64,000 nucleotides of DNA from Rhizobium subbaraonis (GTDB taxonomy: Bacteria; Pseudomonadota; Alphaproteobacteria; Rhizobiales; Rhizobiaceae). Under the pieces are notes generated by a model. That model made no database searches and was not told the origin of the DNA. It saw only the letters and a list, made by a program, of their open reading frames with translations. Below, piece after piece: positions 28,362 through 38,474 of this stretch (position 1 is its first letter; every line of letters begins with the position of its first letter). Both the position numbers and the translations under genes were made by a program. The stretch is taken from NCBI RefSeq assembly GCF_900220975.1, contig NZ_OBQD01000002.1, positions 124,001 through 188,000 on the forward strand, in the 5' to 3' direction.

Positions 28362-29420
28362 TCAGTTCGCCGCCTTGATCTCGCTGACGGCGCGCGAATA
28401 GTCCTTCTGCGCCGGGCCGAGATCCCGCAGAAGCTCGTATTTGACCAGTTCTTCGGGCGGCATTTTCATGTTGGGATATTGTTCGCCGAGAGAAGCGGGC
28501 AGGCTTTCCATCGCCGCCTTGTTCGGCACCTTGTAGAGAATGTTCTCCGCCGCCCAGGCGTGGTTCTTCGCATCCAGGATGAAGTTGATGAACTTCATCG
28601 CATTGTCCTTGTGCTCGGAATCCTTCATCACGACCATGGTGTCGATCCAGAGGTCGGACCCCTCCTTCGGCACGACGAACTTGATGTCCTTGTTCTCGGC
28701 TATGCCGTAGTTGCACCAGCCGTCCCAGGCATGGACAAGCGAGGCTTCCCCGGAGACCAGCTTGGAGTAGAACGTGGTGTCGTCGTAGGCGAGCAGGGTC
28801 TTCTTGGCCTCGATCAGCAGGTCGCGCGCCTCGTTGATCTTGGCCGGGTCGGTTTCATTGACCGAGTAACCCTTGCCGAGCAGGCCTGCGCCCATAAGCC
28901 AGCGGTCGGTCGCCAGCATGGTCGTCTTGCCCTTCAGGTCGTCAGCGGGCTGCAGCAGGTTCATCCAGCTGTCCGGCGTCCCGCTGACCTTGTCGGAGCG
29001 ATAGCAAAGACCCGTCGTTCCCCAGGTGTAGGGAACGGAGAACTGGTTGCCCGGATCGTAGGCCAGCTTCTCCGCTTCCGGATAGAGATTGGCGAGATTC
29101 GGGACGGCACTCTTGTCGAGTGGCTCCAGCATGCCCTGCGCATTGAGCACTTCGGCAAAGGGCGAGGAGACGAAGACCACGTCATAGCCCTTGCCGCCGC
29201 CGGCCATGATCTTGCCCATGATCTCTTCGTTCGTGGCGTGGTTCACCACCTCAAGCTCCAGCCCGGTCGCCGCCTTGAAGCTCTCGGCGATATCCTTCGC
29301 CATGTAGCCGTCCCAGTTGGAGATCACCAGATCTGCGGCGGTTGCCATCCCCGCGGAGAGGCTGACGGCAACGACTGCCGCGGCCGCGCGCAACGCGACC
29401 GTTCCGTTTTTCGCTTCCAC
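28362..29420 (-). CDS. Polyamine-type ABC transporter substrate-binding protein (PotD-like)
   Basis: The 352-residue periplasmic protein has a signal peptide (cleavage after AGMATA) and a PotD-like beginning (LVISNWDGYMAKD). Conserved acidic/aromatic pocket residues of the spermidine/putrescine family follow (VPYTWGTTGL, HAWDGWCNY). The start is GTG 29420, seven bases after AAGGGAG. It is the first gene of the minus-strand operon. The ligand is probably a cationic amine, but rhizobial PotD paralogs vary widely. Confidence 0.88.
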   Translation of the reverse strand: MEAKNGTVALRAAAAVVAVSLSAGMATAADLVISNWDGYMAKDIAESFKAATGLELEVVNHATNEEIMGKIMAGGGKGYDVVFVSSPFAEVLNAQGMLEPLDKSAVPNLANLYPEAEKLAYDPGNQFSVPYTWGTTGLCYRSDKVSGTPDSWMNLLQPADDLKGKTTMLATDRWLMGAGLLGKGYSVNETDPAKINEARDLLIEAKKTLLAYDDTTFYSKLVSGEASLVHAWDGWCNYGIAENKDIKFVVPKEGSDLWIDTMVVMKDSEHKDNAMKFINFILDAKNHAWAAENILYKVPNKAAMESLPASLGEQYPNMKMPPEELVKYELLRDLGPAQKDYSRAVSEIKAAN

Positions 29421-29499
29421 GAAAAAACTCCCTTGTTTGATTTTGTTCCTGGCCTCTGTGCGATGCAGCCCGCCGGTTGATCCGAACTCTTTGCTGCGT

Positions 29500-29560
29500 C
29501 CGAAGGCAGTATTAATTAGAAAAAAAATACGTCAATAGGGATTCTGATAAAATCCGGCGC
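29500..29560. promoter_or_regulatory. Divergent promoter region of the PotD-like operon and the GntR operon
   Basis: On the minus strand, TTGACG (29535-29530) and TAATAC (29514-29509) form a promoter with a slightly short 15-base spacer. On the plus strand, TGATAAAAT lies at 29545-29553. GGATT-N7-AATCC (29539-29555) is an interrupted inverted repeat in a place where the GntR regulator could bind. The region is unusually AT-rich for this window. Confidence 0.5.
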
Positions 29561-29575
29561 GATGGAATTTTGGCG

Positions 29576-30574
29576 ATGCCGGACTTGCGAAAGCTGGGCG
29601 CAACAGGCAGCATGCGCGGCGATGGAGGCCAGATCGAGCGCATGAATCCGGAACCGAAGCGCCCCAATTATCGCCATGTCGAACTGGCGCAAAAAATACT
29701 GGATATTGCCGGCGAGCGCAGCATCTCGCCGGGCGAACGGTTGGCTGAACAGGCGCTCGCCTCGCTCTGCAACGTCTCAAGAACGCCGATCCGCAAGGCT
29801 TTACAGGTGCTTGCTGATCGAGGCCTTGTCACGCCGGAGGCGGAGGGAGGCTATATCCTCGCTGTCGATCCGGCAGCCACCGCACGCCTCGACGACACGG
29901 CCGCGACCGAAGGTGAAAGCGAAATTCATGCCGCGATCCTGCGCGACCTTGCAGCCGGCCGTATTGCCGAAACGCAGACGATCGCCTCGCTCCAGCGACG
30001 ATACACCGTGTCCCGACAGACGGTACAAAATGCGCTGATGAAACTGTCGGAGGGAAACCTGGCCGAACGGGGCGCCGGGCAGCAATGGCTTCTGAAGCAG
30101 TTTGCCGTCAGTGGCGACGCAGCGATGCGCAGTTACGAGTTCCGCCTTGTGACGGAGCCGCTTGCGATCACGCTTCCCGACTTCCGCCGCGACCTGTCGG
30201 CGTTGACCGCGCTCCGCCAGTCGATGCTGATCCTGAAGGGTATGAGCGAGGCGACCTTCGATCGAAAACTGTTCGAACGCACCGATTTCGACTTTCATAC
30301 CCTCATCGCCAAGAGCTGCGGCAATCCGTTCATGGCAGAGGCGCTCGTCAACCACCATCGGCGCCGCAGAACGACGCCGCCGGCGGGCCATGTCGCCGTC
30401 TTCCGGCTCATGCAGTCGAACCTCGAGCACCTGCAGATTCTCGAGCAGATTGAGCGGGGGCAAATGGAGCTTGCCGCCGATCTGATGAAAGTGCATCTGC
30501 AGCTTTCCCGACAGCAACGGCCGCGGATCGCCGGCCGCGGCGTACCCGCCACCTTCAAGATCGTATCGCGTTGA
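29576..30574 (+). CDS. GntR-family regulator with two winged-helix domains
   Basis: The first winged helix spans about residues 32-95 (ERLAEQALASLCNVSRTPIR), and a second follows (TQTIASLQRRYTVSRQTVQ). The remaining part is a helical effector domain of the FCD type. Two DNA-binding domains in one GntR protein are unusual. The start is uncertain: TTG 29570, ATG 29576, ATG 29612 and ATG 29642 are all in frame. It is divergent from the PotD-like gene and is followed after four bases by the second glycosyltransferase. It probably controls both arms of the locus. Confidence 0.8.
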   Translation: MPDLRKLGATGSMRGDGGQIERMNPEPKRPNYRHVELAQKILDIAGERSISPGERLAEQALASLCNVSRTPIRKALQVLADRGLVTPEAEGGYILAVDPAATARLDDTAATEGESEIHAAILRDLAAGRIAETQTIASLQRRYTVSRQTVQNALMKLSEGNLAERGAGQQWLLKQFAVSGDAAMRSYEFRLVTEPLAITLPDFRRDLSALTALRQSMLILKGMSEATFDRKLFERTDFDFHTLIAKSCGNPFMAEALVNHHRRRRTTPPAGHVAVFRLMQSNLEHLQILEQIERGQMELAADLMKVHLQLSRQQRPRIAGRGVPATFKIVSR

Positions 30575-30578
30575 CCCC

Positions 30579-31874
30579 ATGGCCGCATTCAAGACCATCG
30601 CCCTCTTTCCCGAAGCGAGCTTCGGCGCAGCCCTCAACTGCGTCGGTATCGCCCAGGAACTGCGCCGGCTCGGAGCGCGGCCGGTCTTCATCTGTCATCC
30701 CGGCTTTTCAGGCGTCTTCTCCGAATACGGCTTTCCCGAGTACCAGCTCGCAGACGACGCCTCAGGCGCCCCGACGGACTGGAACGACTTCATCGAACGT
30801 CATCAGGACGCCTTCCGCCAAACGCCCTTCGACCAGTTGGAGAGCTATGTCGGCCCCACCTGGGATGCGATCGTCGACACGGCGATCCGGGTCGAGGAGC
30901 CGTTGCGCCAGTTGCTGGCACGGCTGAAGCCGGATGCGATCGTGCTCGACAACGTCGTCATGTTTCCGGCCATCGCCAATGCCGGCGTACCCTGGATCCG
31001 CGTCGTATCCTGCGCGGAAACCGAGGTGCCGGACAGGAACGTGCCTCCCTATCTTTCCGGTTGCGGGGGAACGCCGGACAGGAGCTGGCAACGATTTGCA
31101 ACGGCCTATGAGCGGGTGACGGCGCCGGCCCACCGACGCTTTTCCGCCTTCCTCGCCGAATGCGGGCTGAAGCCGCTCGAGGCTTCGCACTTCCTATCCG
31201 CCTCGCCCTGGTTGAACCTGGTGCTGGCGCCGCAGATCATCCGGCACGATCGCGAAAAGGCGCTCGATCCGCAAAGGTTCGTCTTCCTTGACGGCTGCGT
31301 GCGCCATGAGGCGCCCTATACGCCGCCGCGCTTCGCCAGCCACAACGATGCGCCGCTGGTGTTGACGAGCTTCGGGTCGCTGGGGGCAATGGATGTGGCG
31401 ATGACGAAACGGATGATCGAGGTGTTCTCCACCCTACCCTATCGTTTCCTCGTCAACGCCGGCCACTGGCGCGACGAGTATCGCGACGTGCCGGACAACG
31501 TGTTCATCGACAGCTGGTTTCCGCAGCCCTCCGTCGTGGAACAGGCAAGCCTTTTCATCCATCACGGCGGCAACAACTCCTTCTGCGAGGCGCTCTACTA
31601 TGGCGTGCCGTCGCTGGTCATGCCCTATTGCTGGGACGGACACGACAACGCCACGCGTGCGGCCGAAACCGGCGTCGGACGGAAGCTCGACCGGTATGGC
31701 TGGAACCCGCGCGATCTCGCCGCGGCGATCGGCGAGCTGATCGCGGACGGCGCGATGGCACAGCGGCTGAAAGCGAATGCCAAGACCATGCGGGCGGCCG
31801 CCGGCGTCACGCGGGCGGCGGAAGAAATCCTGAAGGTGGCGGATACCGCGGCCATCGGCGCGCGGGCGTCCTGA
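30579..31874 (+). CDS. GT1-type glycosyltransferase (MGT-like), copy 2
   Basis: The 431-residue GT-B protein shares the whole architecture of copy 1 at 24013-25305: ALFPEASFGAALN at the start, LTSFGSLG at the hinge, and DSWFPQPSV, IHHGGNNSF, WDGHDNATR in the donor domain. It is clearly paralogous, not a fragment. The start codon lies four bases after the GntR stop, so it is co-transcribed with the regulator. The acceptor may be the imported amine or its acidic product. Confidence 0.85.
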   Translation: MAAFKTIALFPEASFGAALNCVGIAQELRRLGARPVFICHPGFSGVFSEYGFPEYQLADDASGAPTDWNDFIERHQDAFRQTPFDQLESYVGPTWDAIVDTAIRVEEPLRQLLARLKPDAIVLDNVVMFPAIANAGVPWIRVVSCAETEVPDRNVPPYLSGCGGTPDRSWQRFATAYERVTAPAHRRFSAFLAECGLKPLEASHFLSASPWLNLVLAPQIIRHDREKALDPQRFVFLDGCVRHEAPYTPPRFASHNDAPLVLTSFGSLGAMDVAMTKRMIEVFSTLPYRFLVNAGHWRDEYRDVPDNVFIDSWFPQPSVVEQASLFIHHGGNNSFCEALYYGVPSLVMPYCWDGHDNATRAAETGVGRKLDRYGWNPRDLAAAIGELIADGAMAQRLKANAKTMRAAAGVTRAAEEILKVADTAAIGARAS

Positions 31875-31938
31875 TCCGGCCCAGCGTGCCGGGTCCCCCA
31901 CCGCGAAAAGAGACCGACAACATCAGACGGGAACGACC

Positions 31939-33417
31939 ATGCGCGACAAGCTTTTCATCGACGGACAATGGGTGGCTCCGGTCGAAGGCGGAACATTTCC
32001 GGTCATCGATCCGGCGACGGAGGAAACGATCTTTCAGGCTCCGGCCGGAACCGCGCGCGACATCGACCATGCCGTTGGTGCGGCCCGCCGCGCCTTCGAT
32101 CACGGCCCGTGGTCAAGGATGCCCGGCAGGGAACGCGCCGCCTGCCTGCGCCGGATCGCCGGCATCATCCTGGCCCGCAAGGAAGAACTCGCGCGCATCG
32201 AGGTCCGCGACAACGGCAAGCCGCTGCCGGAAGCGATCTGGGACATGGAAGACACCGCCGGTTGCTTCAGCTTCTACGCCGGGCTCGCCGAGGAGATGGA
32301 CGAAAACCCCGAGGAGGCGATTGCACTTTCCGAGCCGCGCTTCTCGTCGAAGGTGGTTCGGGAGCCCATCGGCGTCGCCGGCGCGATCATCCCCTGGAAC
32401 TATCCGCTGCTGATGGCCTCCTGGAAGGTGGCGCCCGCGCTCGCGGCTGGATGCACCATGGTCCTGAAACCTTCCGAACTAACCCCGTTGACGGCACTGG
32501 AGCTGGGCGCGATCGCCGAGGAGGCCGGGCTGCCCGCCGGCGTGCTCAACATCGTCACCGGCCTCGGCCCGGATGCCGGCCAGCCGCTCTCCGAGCATCC
32601 CGGCGTCGACAAGCTCGCCTTCACCGGCTCGGTCCCGACAGGGGCGAAGATCATGGCGGCGGCGGCCCGCGACATCAAGAACGTCAGCCTGGAGCTCGGC
32701 GGCAAGTCGCCCTTCGTCGTCTTTGCCGACAGCGATATCGACAAGGCCGTCGAGTGGATCATGTTCGGCATCTTCTGGAACCAGGGCCAGGTCTGCTCGG
32801 CCACCTCGCGCGTGTTGGTGGAGGAAGGCCTCTATCCGGCTCTGCTCGAGCGTCTCGTCGAGGAAGCAGCAAAGATCCGGATCGGCAACGGCCTTGCGGA
32901 CGGCACCTTGCTCGGACCCCTCGTCTCCAGGGGGCAATACGACAAGGTGCTGGCCGCCATTGAACGCGGCAAGGCAGAAGGTGCGACGGTTTGCGGCGGC
33001 GGACAGCGCCCGGCGGGACTGAATACCGGCTACTTCCTCGAACCAACGATCCTGACCGACATGGCAGAGGACAGCTTCGTCTGGACGGAAGAAATCTTCG
33101 GGCCCGTCGTCTGCGTGAAACCGTTCCGCAACGAACAGGACGCGATCCGCATGGCCAACGACAGCCGCTTCGGGCTGGCGGCAGCGGTGATGTCGAAGGA
33201 CCGGGCACGCTGCGAGCGCGTTGCCCGCGCCTTCCGCGCTGGCATCGTCTGGATCAACTGCTCGCAGCCGACCTTCACCGAGGCGCCCTGGGGTGGCTAC
33301 AAGCAGTCCGGCATCGGCCGCGAACTCGGCCGCTGGGGACTGTCGAACTACCTGGAAATCAAACAGATCACCGCCTTCGAGGCCGACCAGCCCTGGGGCT
33401 GGTACATCAAGGGCTGA
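31939..33417 (+). CDS. Aldehyde dehydrogenase (betaine/aminoaldehyde type)
   Basis: The 492-residue ALDH has IPWNYP, LELGGKSPF, the nucleophile Cys286 in QGQVCSATSR, and EEIFGPVVCVKPF. Sequence features (WNQGQVCSA, FTEAPWGGYKQSG) are like betaine-aldehyde and gamma-aminobutyraldehyde dehydrogenases. ATG 31939 has GGGAACG upstream. It completes the GntR-glycosyltransferase-ALDH operon divergent from the importer. Confidence 0.9.
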   Translation: MRDKLFIDGQWVAPVEGGTFPVIDPATEETIFQAPAGTARDIDHAVGAARRAFDHGPWSRMPGRERAACLRRIAGIILARKEELARIEVRDNGKPLPEAIWDMEDTAGCFSFYAGLAEEMDENPEEAIALSEPRFSSKVVREPIGVAGAIIPWNYPLLMASWKVAPALAAGCTMVLKPSELTPLTALELGAIAEEAGLPAGVLNIVTGLGPDAGQPLSEHPGVDKLAFTGSVPTGAKIMAAAARDIKNVSLELGGKSPFVVFADSDIDKAVEWIMFGIFWNQGQVCSATSRVLVEEGLYPALLERLVEEAAKIRIGNGLADGTLLGPLVSRGQYDKVLAAIERGKAEGATVCGGGQRPAGLNTGYFLEPTILTDMAEDSFVWTEEIFGPVVCVKPFRNEQDAIRMANDSRFGLAAAVMSKDRARCERVARAFRAGIVWINCSQPTFTEAPWGGYKQSGIGRELGRWGLSNYLEIKQITAFEADQPWGWYIKG

Positions 33418-33521
33418 GCGCCGCAACCTCAACGCCGGCCCGCCCGTCCAAGCGGATCGGTGGCCGGCACATTCGCGCGGCACCGTCCACCACGGCCGGC
33501 CGGCTGGGCTTGCGCCCCGGT

Positions 33522-34115
33522 TCAGCCGGGCTCTGAGAGCAGGCCGGATGCCAGGCAGCGGAACGCCTCAAGCGCCTTCGCCAGCACCTTTTCCGGCTCT
33601 TTGCTGGCGGCGATCCAGAGCGCCGCGTTCAGGGCGGCGCCATTCAGAAGCCGGGCTGCGGCCTCGGGATCGACAGGCTTCAGCCGGCCTTCCGCCAGAA
33701 GGCGTTCCACCTTGGCGATGGTCGCCTGCAGGCAGCTGTTCTGGCTCGGCCACTGCGAGGGGTCGCCGAGCACCGCCGGCCCGTCGAGCAGTACGATACG
33801 CTGCACCTCGGGCTCCAGCGCCATCTCGATGTAAGCCCTTCCCTCCGCCAGAAGCCCTGCCCACTCATCGCCGGCGGCGTTGCCGATCGCCTGCGCCCGG
33901 TCCGCCATCTCGCCGTCGATGCGATCCACCACCGCCTGCAGAAGGCCACGCTTGTCGCCGAAGTTATGGTATAGCGCGCCCCGCGTCAGCCCGACGGCGG
34001 CCGTCAGGTCGTCCATCGAGGCATTGGCATAGCCCTTCTCGGCAAAGGCCTTGCGCGCCGCCTGGATGAGCTTGCCTCGGGTCTCCTCCATCATTTCCGA
34101 TCGCCGCGTCGCCAC
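33522..34115 (-). CDS. TetR-family transcriptional regulator
   Basis: The 197-residue protein has the N-terminal TetR domain (AFAEKGYANASMDDLTAAVG, GALYHNFGDK) and a helical ligand-binding domain. It is divergent from a RidA gene, and the 184 bases between them carry three copies of one palindrome, so it very likely represses itself and ridA. The effector is unknown. Confidence 0.88.
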   Translation of the reverse strand: MATRRSEMMEETRGKLIQAARKAFAEKGYANASMDDLTAAVGLTRGALYHNFGDKRGLLQAVVDRIDGEMADRAQAIGNAAGDEWAGLLAEGRAYIEMALEPEVQRIVLLDGPAVLGDPSQWPSQNSCLQATIAKVERLLAEGRLKPVDPEAAARLLNGAALNAALWIAASKEPEKVLAKALEAFRCLASGLLSEPG

Positions 34116-34137
34116 CCTACCAGACTCCCATTTTCAG

Positions 34138-34203
34138 ATACGCGGCGTATGCCAGCATTGACATACGCCGCGTATGCGAGATAGTTTTACATACGAGACG
34201 TAT
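34138..34203. promoter_or_regulatory. Three TetR-type operators with the ridA promoter
   Basis: Three 13-base palindromes share the pattern ATACGnnnCGTAT: 34138-34150, 34163-34175 and 34191-34203. A -35 TTGACA (34158-34163) and a -10 GATAGT (34180-34185) are arranged so that the middle copy fills the spacer and the third follows the start site. Confidence 0.75.
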
Positions 34204-34299
34204 ATCAACCTGTCTCTGCCGTGGAAAGCCCGCGCATGGGCCGGCCATCCCAGCCGCGCGGCTTCCGTTACAAGACAACCCGAATTCAAGGAAAACGAG

Positions 34300-34695
34300 A
34301 TGCAACGCGAACCGATCTTCCCCGCCAACCGCCACAACCTCTATGCGCAACACCGGTACTCGGCGGCCATCCGCTCCGGCGACCTTTTGTTCGTTTCCGG
34401 ACAGGTGGGAAGCCGCGAGGACGGCACGCCGGAGCCTGATTTCGAACGCCAGGTGCGGCTTGCCTATGACAATCTGACCGCCGTGCTGCGGGCTGCGGGT
34501 GGCTCGCTCGACGACGTGGTCGACGTGACGACCTTTCACACCGACCCGCCCACCCAGATCGAGACGGTCATGAAGGTGCGCGAGGCGGTGCTCGGCGGCG
34601 CGCCCTATCCGAACTGGACGGCGGTCGGTGTCAACTGGCTGGCCGGGTTCGATTTCGAGATCAAGGCGATCGCCCGCATTCCCGCCGGAAACTGA
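34300..34695 (+). CDS. RidA family protein
   Basis: The 131-residue single-domain protein has the RidA/YjgF fold: GDLLFVSGQVG, the trimer segment VVDVTTFHTD, and the C-terminal FEIKAIARIP. Family members deaminate reactive enamines/imines produced by PLP enzymes. The normal catalytic Arg region (usually RxxV) is not clear here, so it may be one of the Rid subfamilies with altered activity. ATG 34300 has AAGGA upstream; the frame is open from the promoter region. It is controlled by the divergent TetR protein. Confidence 0.85.
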   Translation: MQREPIFPANRHNLYAQHRYSAAIRSGDLLFVSGQVGSREDGTPEPDFERQVRLAYDNLTAVLRAAGGSLDDVVDVTTFHTDPPTQIETVMKVREAVLGGAPYPNWTAVGVNWLAGFDFEIKAIARIPAGN

Positions 34696-34705
34696 GCGAG
34701 GCCGG

Positions 34706-34739
34706 CCCGGAGCGGGGAGGCATGCGATCCCGCTCCGGG
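34706..34739 (+). terminator. Stem-loop after the ridA gene
   Basis: A perfect 11-base stem CCCGGAGCGGG / CCCGCTCCGGG with a 12-base loop follows the RidA stop. There is no T-tract, so it may be a Rho-dependent or stabilising structure. Confidence 0.5.
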
Positions 34740-34851
34740 GCTGGCGTTCGGCAATCCACTGATGTATCTGGCCCCATCCAATGGTGCTCCAAGGGATCGC
34801 GACCGGCGATCCACCACGTGACGGCGCCGCAACAGACGGGGCCCCCGCCGC

Positions 34852-36474
<1,623 letters not shown>

Positions 36475-36510
36475 GTGGCTGCGGCGACCTGAAGTCCGCC
36501 CAGCGCGCTA

Positions 36511-36538
36511 CAGGCTCGCGCTGCGTGCCGCGAGCCTG
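36511..36538. terminator. Stem-loop between the convergent ABC-F and beta-lactamase genes
   Basis: A perfect 10-base stem CAGGCTCGCG / CGCGAGCCTG with an eight-base loop lies in the 168-base convergent gap. It may serve both genes; there is no T-tract. Confidence 0.5.
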
Positions 36539-36642
36539 CCAAAGGTGCAATGGCAGCGCCTCCGTCCGTCTCCGCATCCGGGCCGCGGCAAAAAGGTGCC
36601 CGGCAGCCGGATAGTGGCAGCCAGCGAGCAGGATGGCCCTGC

Positions 36643-37449
36643 CTACTGCGTTGCGACGAGCGAAGGCAGTTCGTTGAACAGCGTGTCGCGCACACGTGCT
36701 CCCGCCGACCCTTTCTGGCGCTTCTCCTCCTGCACGAGGCGGGCGAAGACCACCTTACGGTCGCCCTTGCTCGCCCAGCCGACATACCAGCCCCAGGGGT
36801 GATTGTAATCCAGAGTCCCGTCCGCCTGGCGTGGATAGGCCATGCCCGTCTTTCCCTGCGCCGACCAGCCGCCGGCAAGCTCCGTCTTCTCCACGACCTT
36901 CATCGTCATGTCGAAAGCGTGATCGGACACGGGCAACTGGCGATTGACGAGCTTGCGCAGGAACGCGACCTGCTCCAGCGGCGATATCTTCAGCGACGAG
37001 GAAATCCACGCGCGGTCCAGGCCATTATCCTTGCCGGGATCCCCGGAAAAATCGGCATTGCCGTAGTCGAATTTCGTCGCGTAGGCGCGCAACTTCTGTT
37101 CGCCGAGCGAATGCGCCATCACCTGCGAAAACCAGACGACGGAGTACTTCATCCAGCGCGTCGCATCGGTCGGCTGCTTCCAGTTGTCGCCGCCCCAGTC
37201 GGGGTAGCCCTCGCGGAAGGGCAGCTTCGGTGTGTGTTCGTCTTGCAGAAATCCCGAATCGTAGCCGATCAGGCTGAGCGCAACCTTGAAGGTAGACGCC
37301 GGCGTGTAGCGATCGGCACAGCTGCCCTCCTCCACGATCGTCTTGCCGCTTTTCGCATCGGCGATCACCGTACAAATTGTTTTGGCTGAGGCGGAGGATG
37401 CAAGCGACCACGCAGCCACAAACCCGACGAACAAAACATGCTTCCTCAT
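36643..37449 (-). CDS. Class D (OXA-type) beta-lactamase
   Basis: The 268-residue protein has a signal peptide (cleavage after ASSASA) and all class D motifs: the nucleophile Ser52 with carbamylated Lys55 (STFK), Ser103-x-Val105 (SVV), Tyr129-Gly-Asn131 (YGN), Trp148, and Lys200-Thr-Gly (KTG). It should be a periplasmic serine beta-lactamase. No carbapenemase claim can be made from sequence alone. It is divergent from an AmpR-type regulator, so it is probably inducible by cell-wall fragments. Confidence 0.92.
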   Translation of the reverse strand: MRKHVLFVGFVAAWSLASSASAKTICTVIADAKSGKTIVEEGSCADRYTPASTFKVALSLIGYDSGFLQDEHTPKLPFREGYPDWGGDNWKQPTDATRWMKYSVVWFSQVMAHSLGEQKLRAYATKFDYGNADFSGDPGKDNGLDRAWISSSLKISPLEQVAFLRKLVNRQLPVSDHAFDMTMKVVEKTELAGGWSAQGKTGMAYPRQADGTLDYNHPWGWYVGWASKGDRKVVFARLVQEEKRQKGSAGARVRDTLFNELPSLVATQ

Positions 37450-37556
37450 GGAAATCCTCTTTTTTCAGAACCGATGATCACGTTGCTACCAGCAGTTTGA
37501 CCGGGGCACAAAGGACGAATACTGGTAAGTGGCATTAGAAAAACTAGGTCATTGCC
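37450..37556. promoter_or_regulatory. Divergent beta-lactamase/ampR promoter with candidate AmpR site
   Basis: The 107-base gap contains the near-palindrome TTAG-N5-CTAG (37535-37547), which includes the symmetric TAG-N5-CTA core. It lies next to the ampR start, as expected for a LysR-type site that serves both genes. A weak promoter for the lactamase, TTGTGC-N17-TAGCAA, can be read on the minus strand. Confidence 0.5.
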
Positions 37557-38474
37557 ATGGTGAGACCACATCTTCCGCTGAACGCATTCCGGGCATTCGA
37601 GGCCTCGGCACGCCACCTGAGCTTCACCCGCGCGGCGATCGAGCTGAAGGTGACGCAGGCCGCCGTCAGCCATCACGTGAAGGGTCTGGAGGAAATGCTG
37701 GGGACGTCGCTCTTCAAGCGCCTTCCGCGTGGGCTGATGATCACGCCGGAGGGCGAACGGCTCTTGCCGGTGTTGCGCGACAGTTTCGACAGGATGGCGG
37801 ATGCGGTCGAGCGCTTCCGCGGCGAAGGCATCCGCGAGATCCTGAATGTCGGGGCCGTCGGCACCTTCGCCGTCGGCTGGCTGCTGCCGCGTCTTCAGGG
37901 CTTCGCGGCACGGCACCCGTTTATCGAACTGCGGCTCTCCACCAACAACAATCGCGTGGACCTCGCAGCCGAAGGCCTCGACTTCGCGATCCGCTTCGGC
38001 AGCGGGGCGTGGCATGGTACGGATGCCGAACTGCTGTTCGACGCACCGCTTTCAGCACTTTGCCTGCCACGCATGGCGCAGGAGCTGCGAGAACCCGCCG
38101 ACCTTCTCGGTCGCACGCTGCTGCGCTCGTACCGACCCGACGAGTGGACGCGCTGGTTCGAAGCAGCAGGCCTGCGACGCGTCGTTCAGCACCACAGCAG
38201 CATCGTCTTCGACACCTCGCTGGCAATGATGGAAGCGATCCTGCAGGGCGCCGGCATCGGCCTCGCCCCGCCTCGGATGTTCGAACGACAACTGACTTCC
38301 GGCGCCATCGTCCAGCCGTTCGACGTGAGCGTTCCGGTCGGCAGCTATTGGCTGACCAGACTGCAATCACGGGCGATCACGCCGGCGATGGGTGCCTTCC
38401 GCGACTGGCTTATCGACGCCGCGGGCGCGGGCCTCACACCGGGAAAGGAGACGGCGGCCCCGTCACCTCAGTAG
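37557..38474 (+). CDS. ampR: AmpR-type LysR regulator of the beta-lactamase
   Basis: The 305-residue protein begins like AmpR (PLNAFRAFEASARHLSFTRA) with the helix-turn-helix in its first 60 residues. The typical PRGLMITPEGERLLP junction and an effector domain follow. In the known system AmpR is held inactive by UDP-MurNAc-pentapeptide and activated by anhydro-muropeptides during beta-lactam exposure. Its divergent position next to the lactamase is the standard ampR layout. A GcvA-type LysR is the main alternative. Confidence 0.87.
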   Translation: MVRPHLPLNAFRAFEASARHLSFTRAAIELKVTQAAVSHHVKGLEEMLGTSLFKRLPRGLMITPEGERLLPVLRDSFDRMADAVERFRGEGIREILNVGAVGTFAVGWLLPRLQGFAARHPFIELRLSTNNNRVDLAAEGLDFAIRFGSGAWHGTDAELLFDAPLSALCLPRMAQELREPADLLGRTLLRSYRPDEWTRWFEAAGLRRVVQHHSSIVFDTSLAMMEAILQGAGIGLAPPRMFERQLTSGAIVQPFDVSVPVGSYWLTRLQSRAITPAMGAFRDWLIDAAGAGLTPGKETAAPSPQ

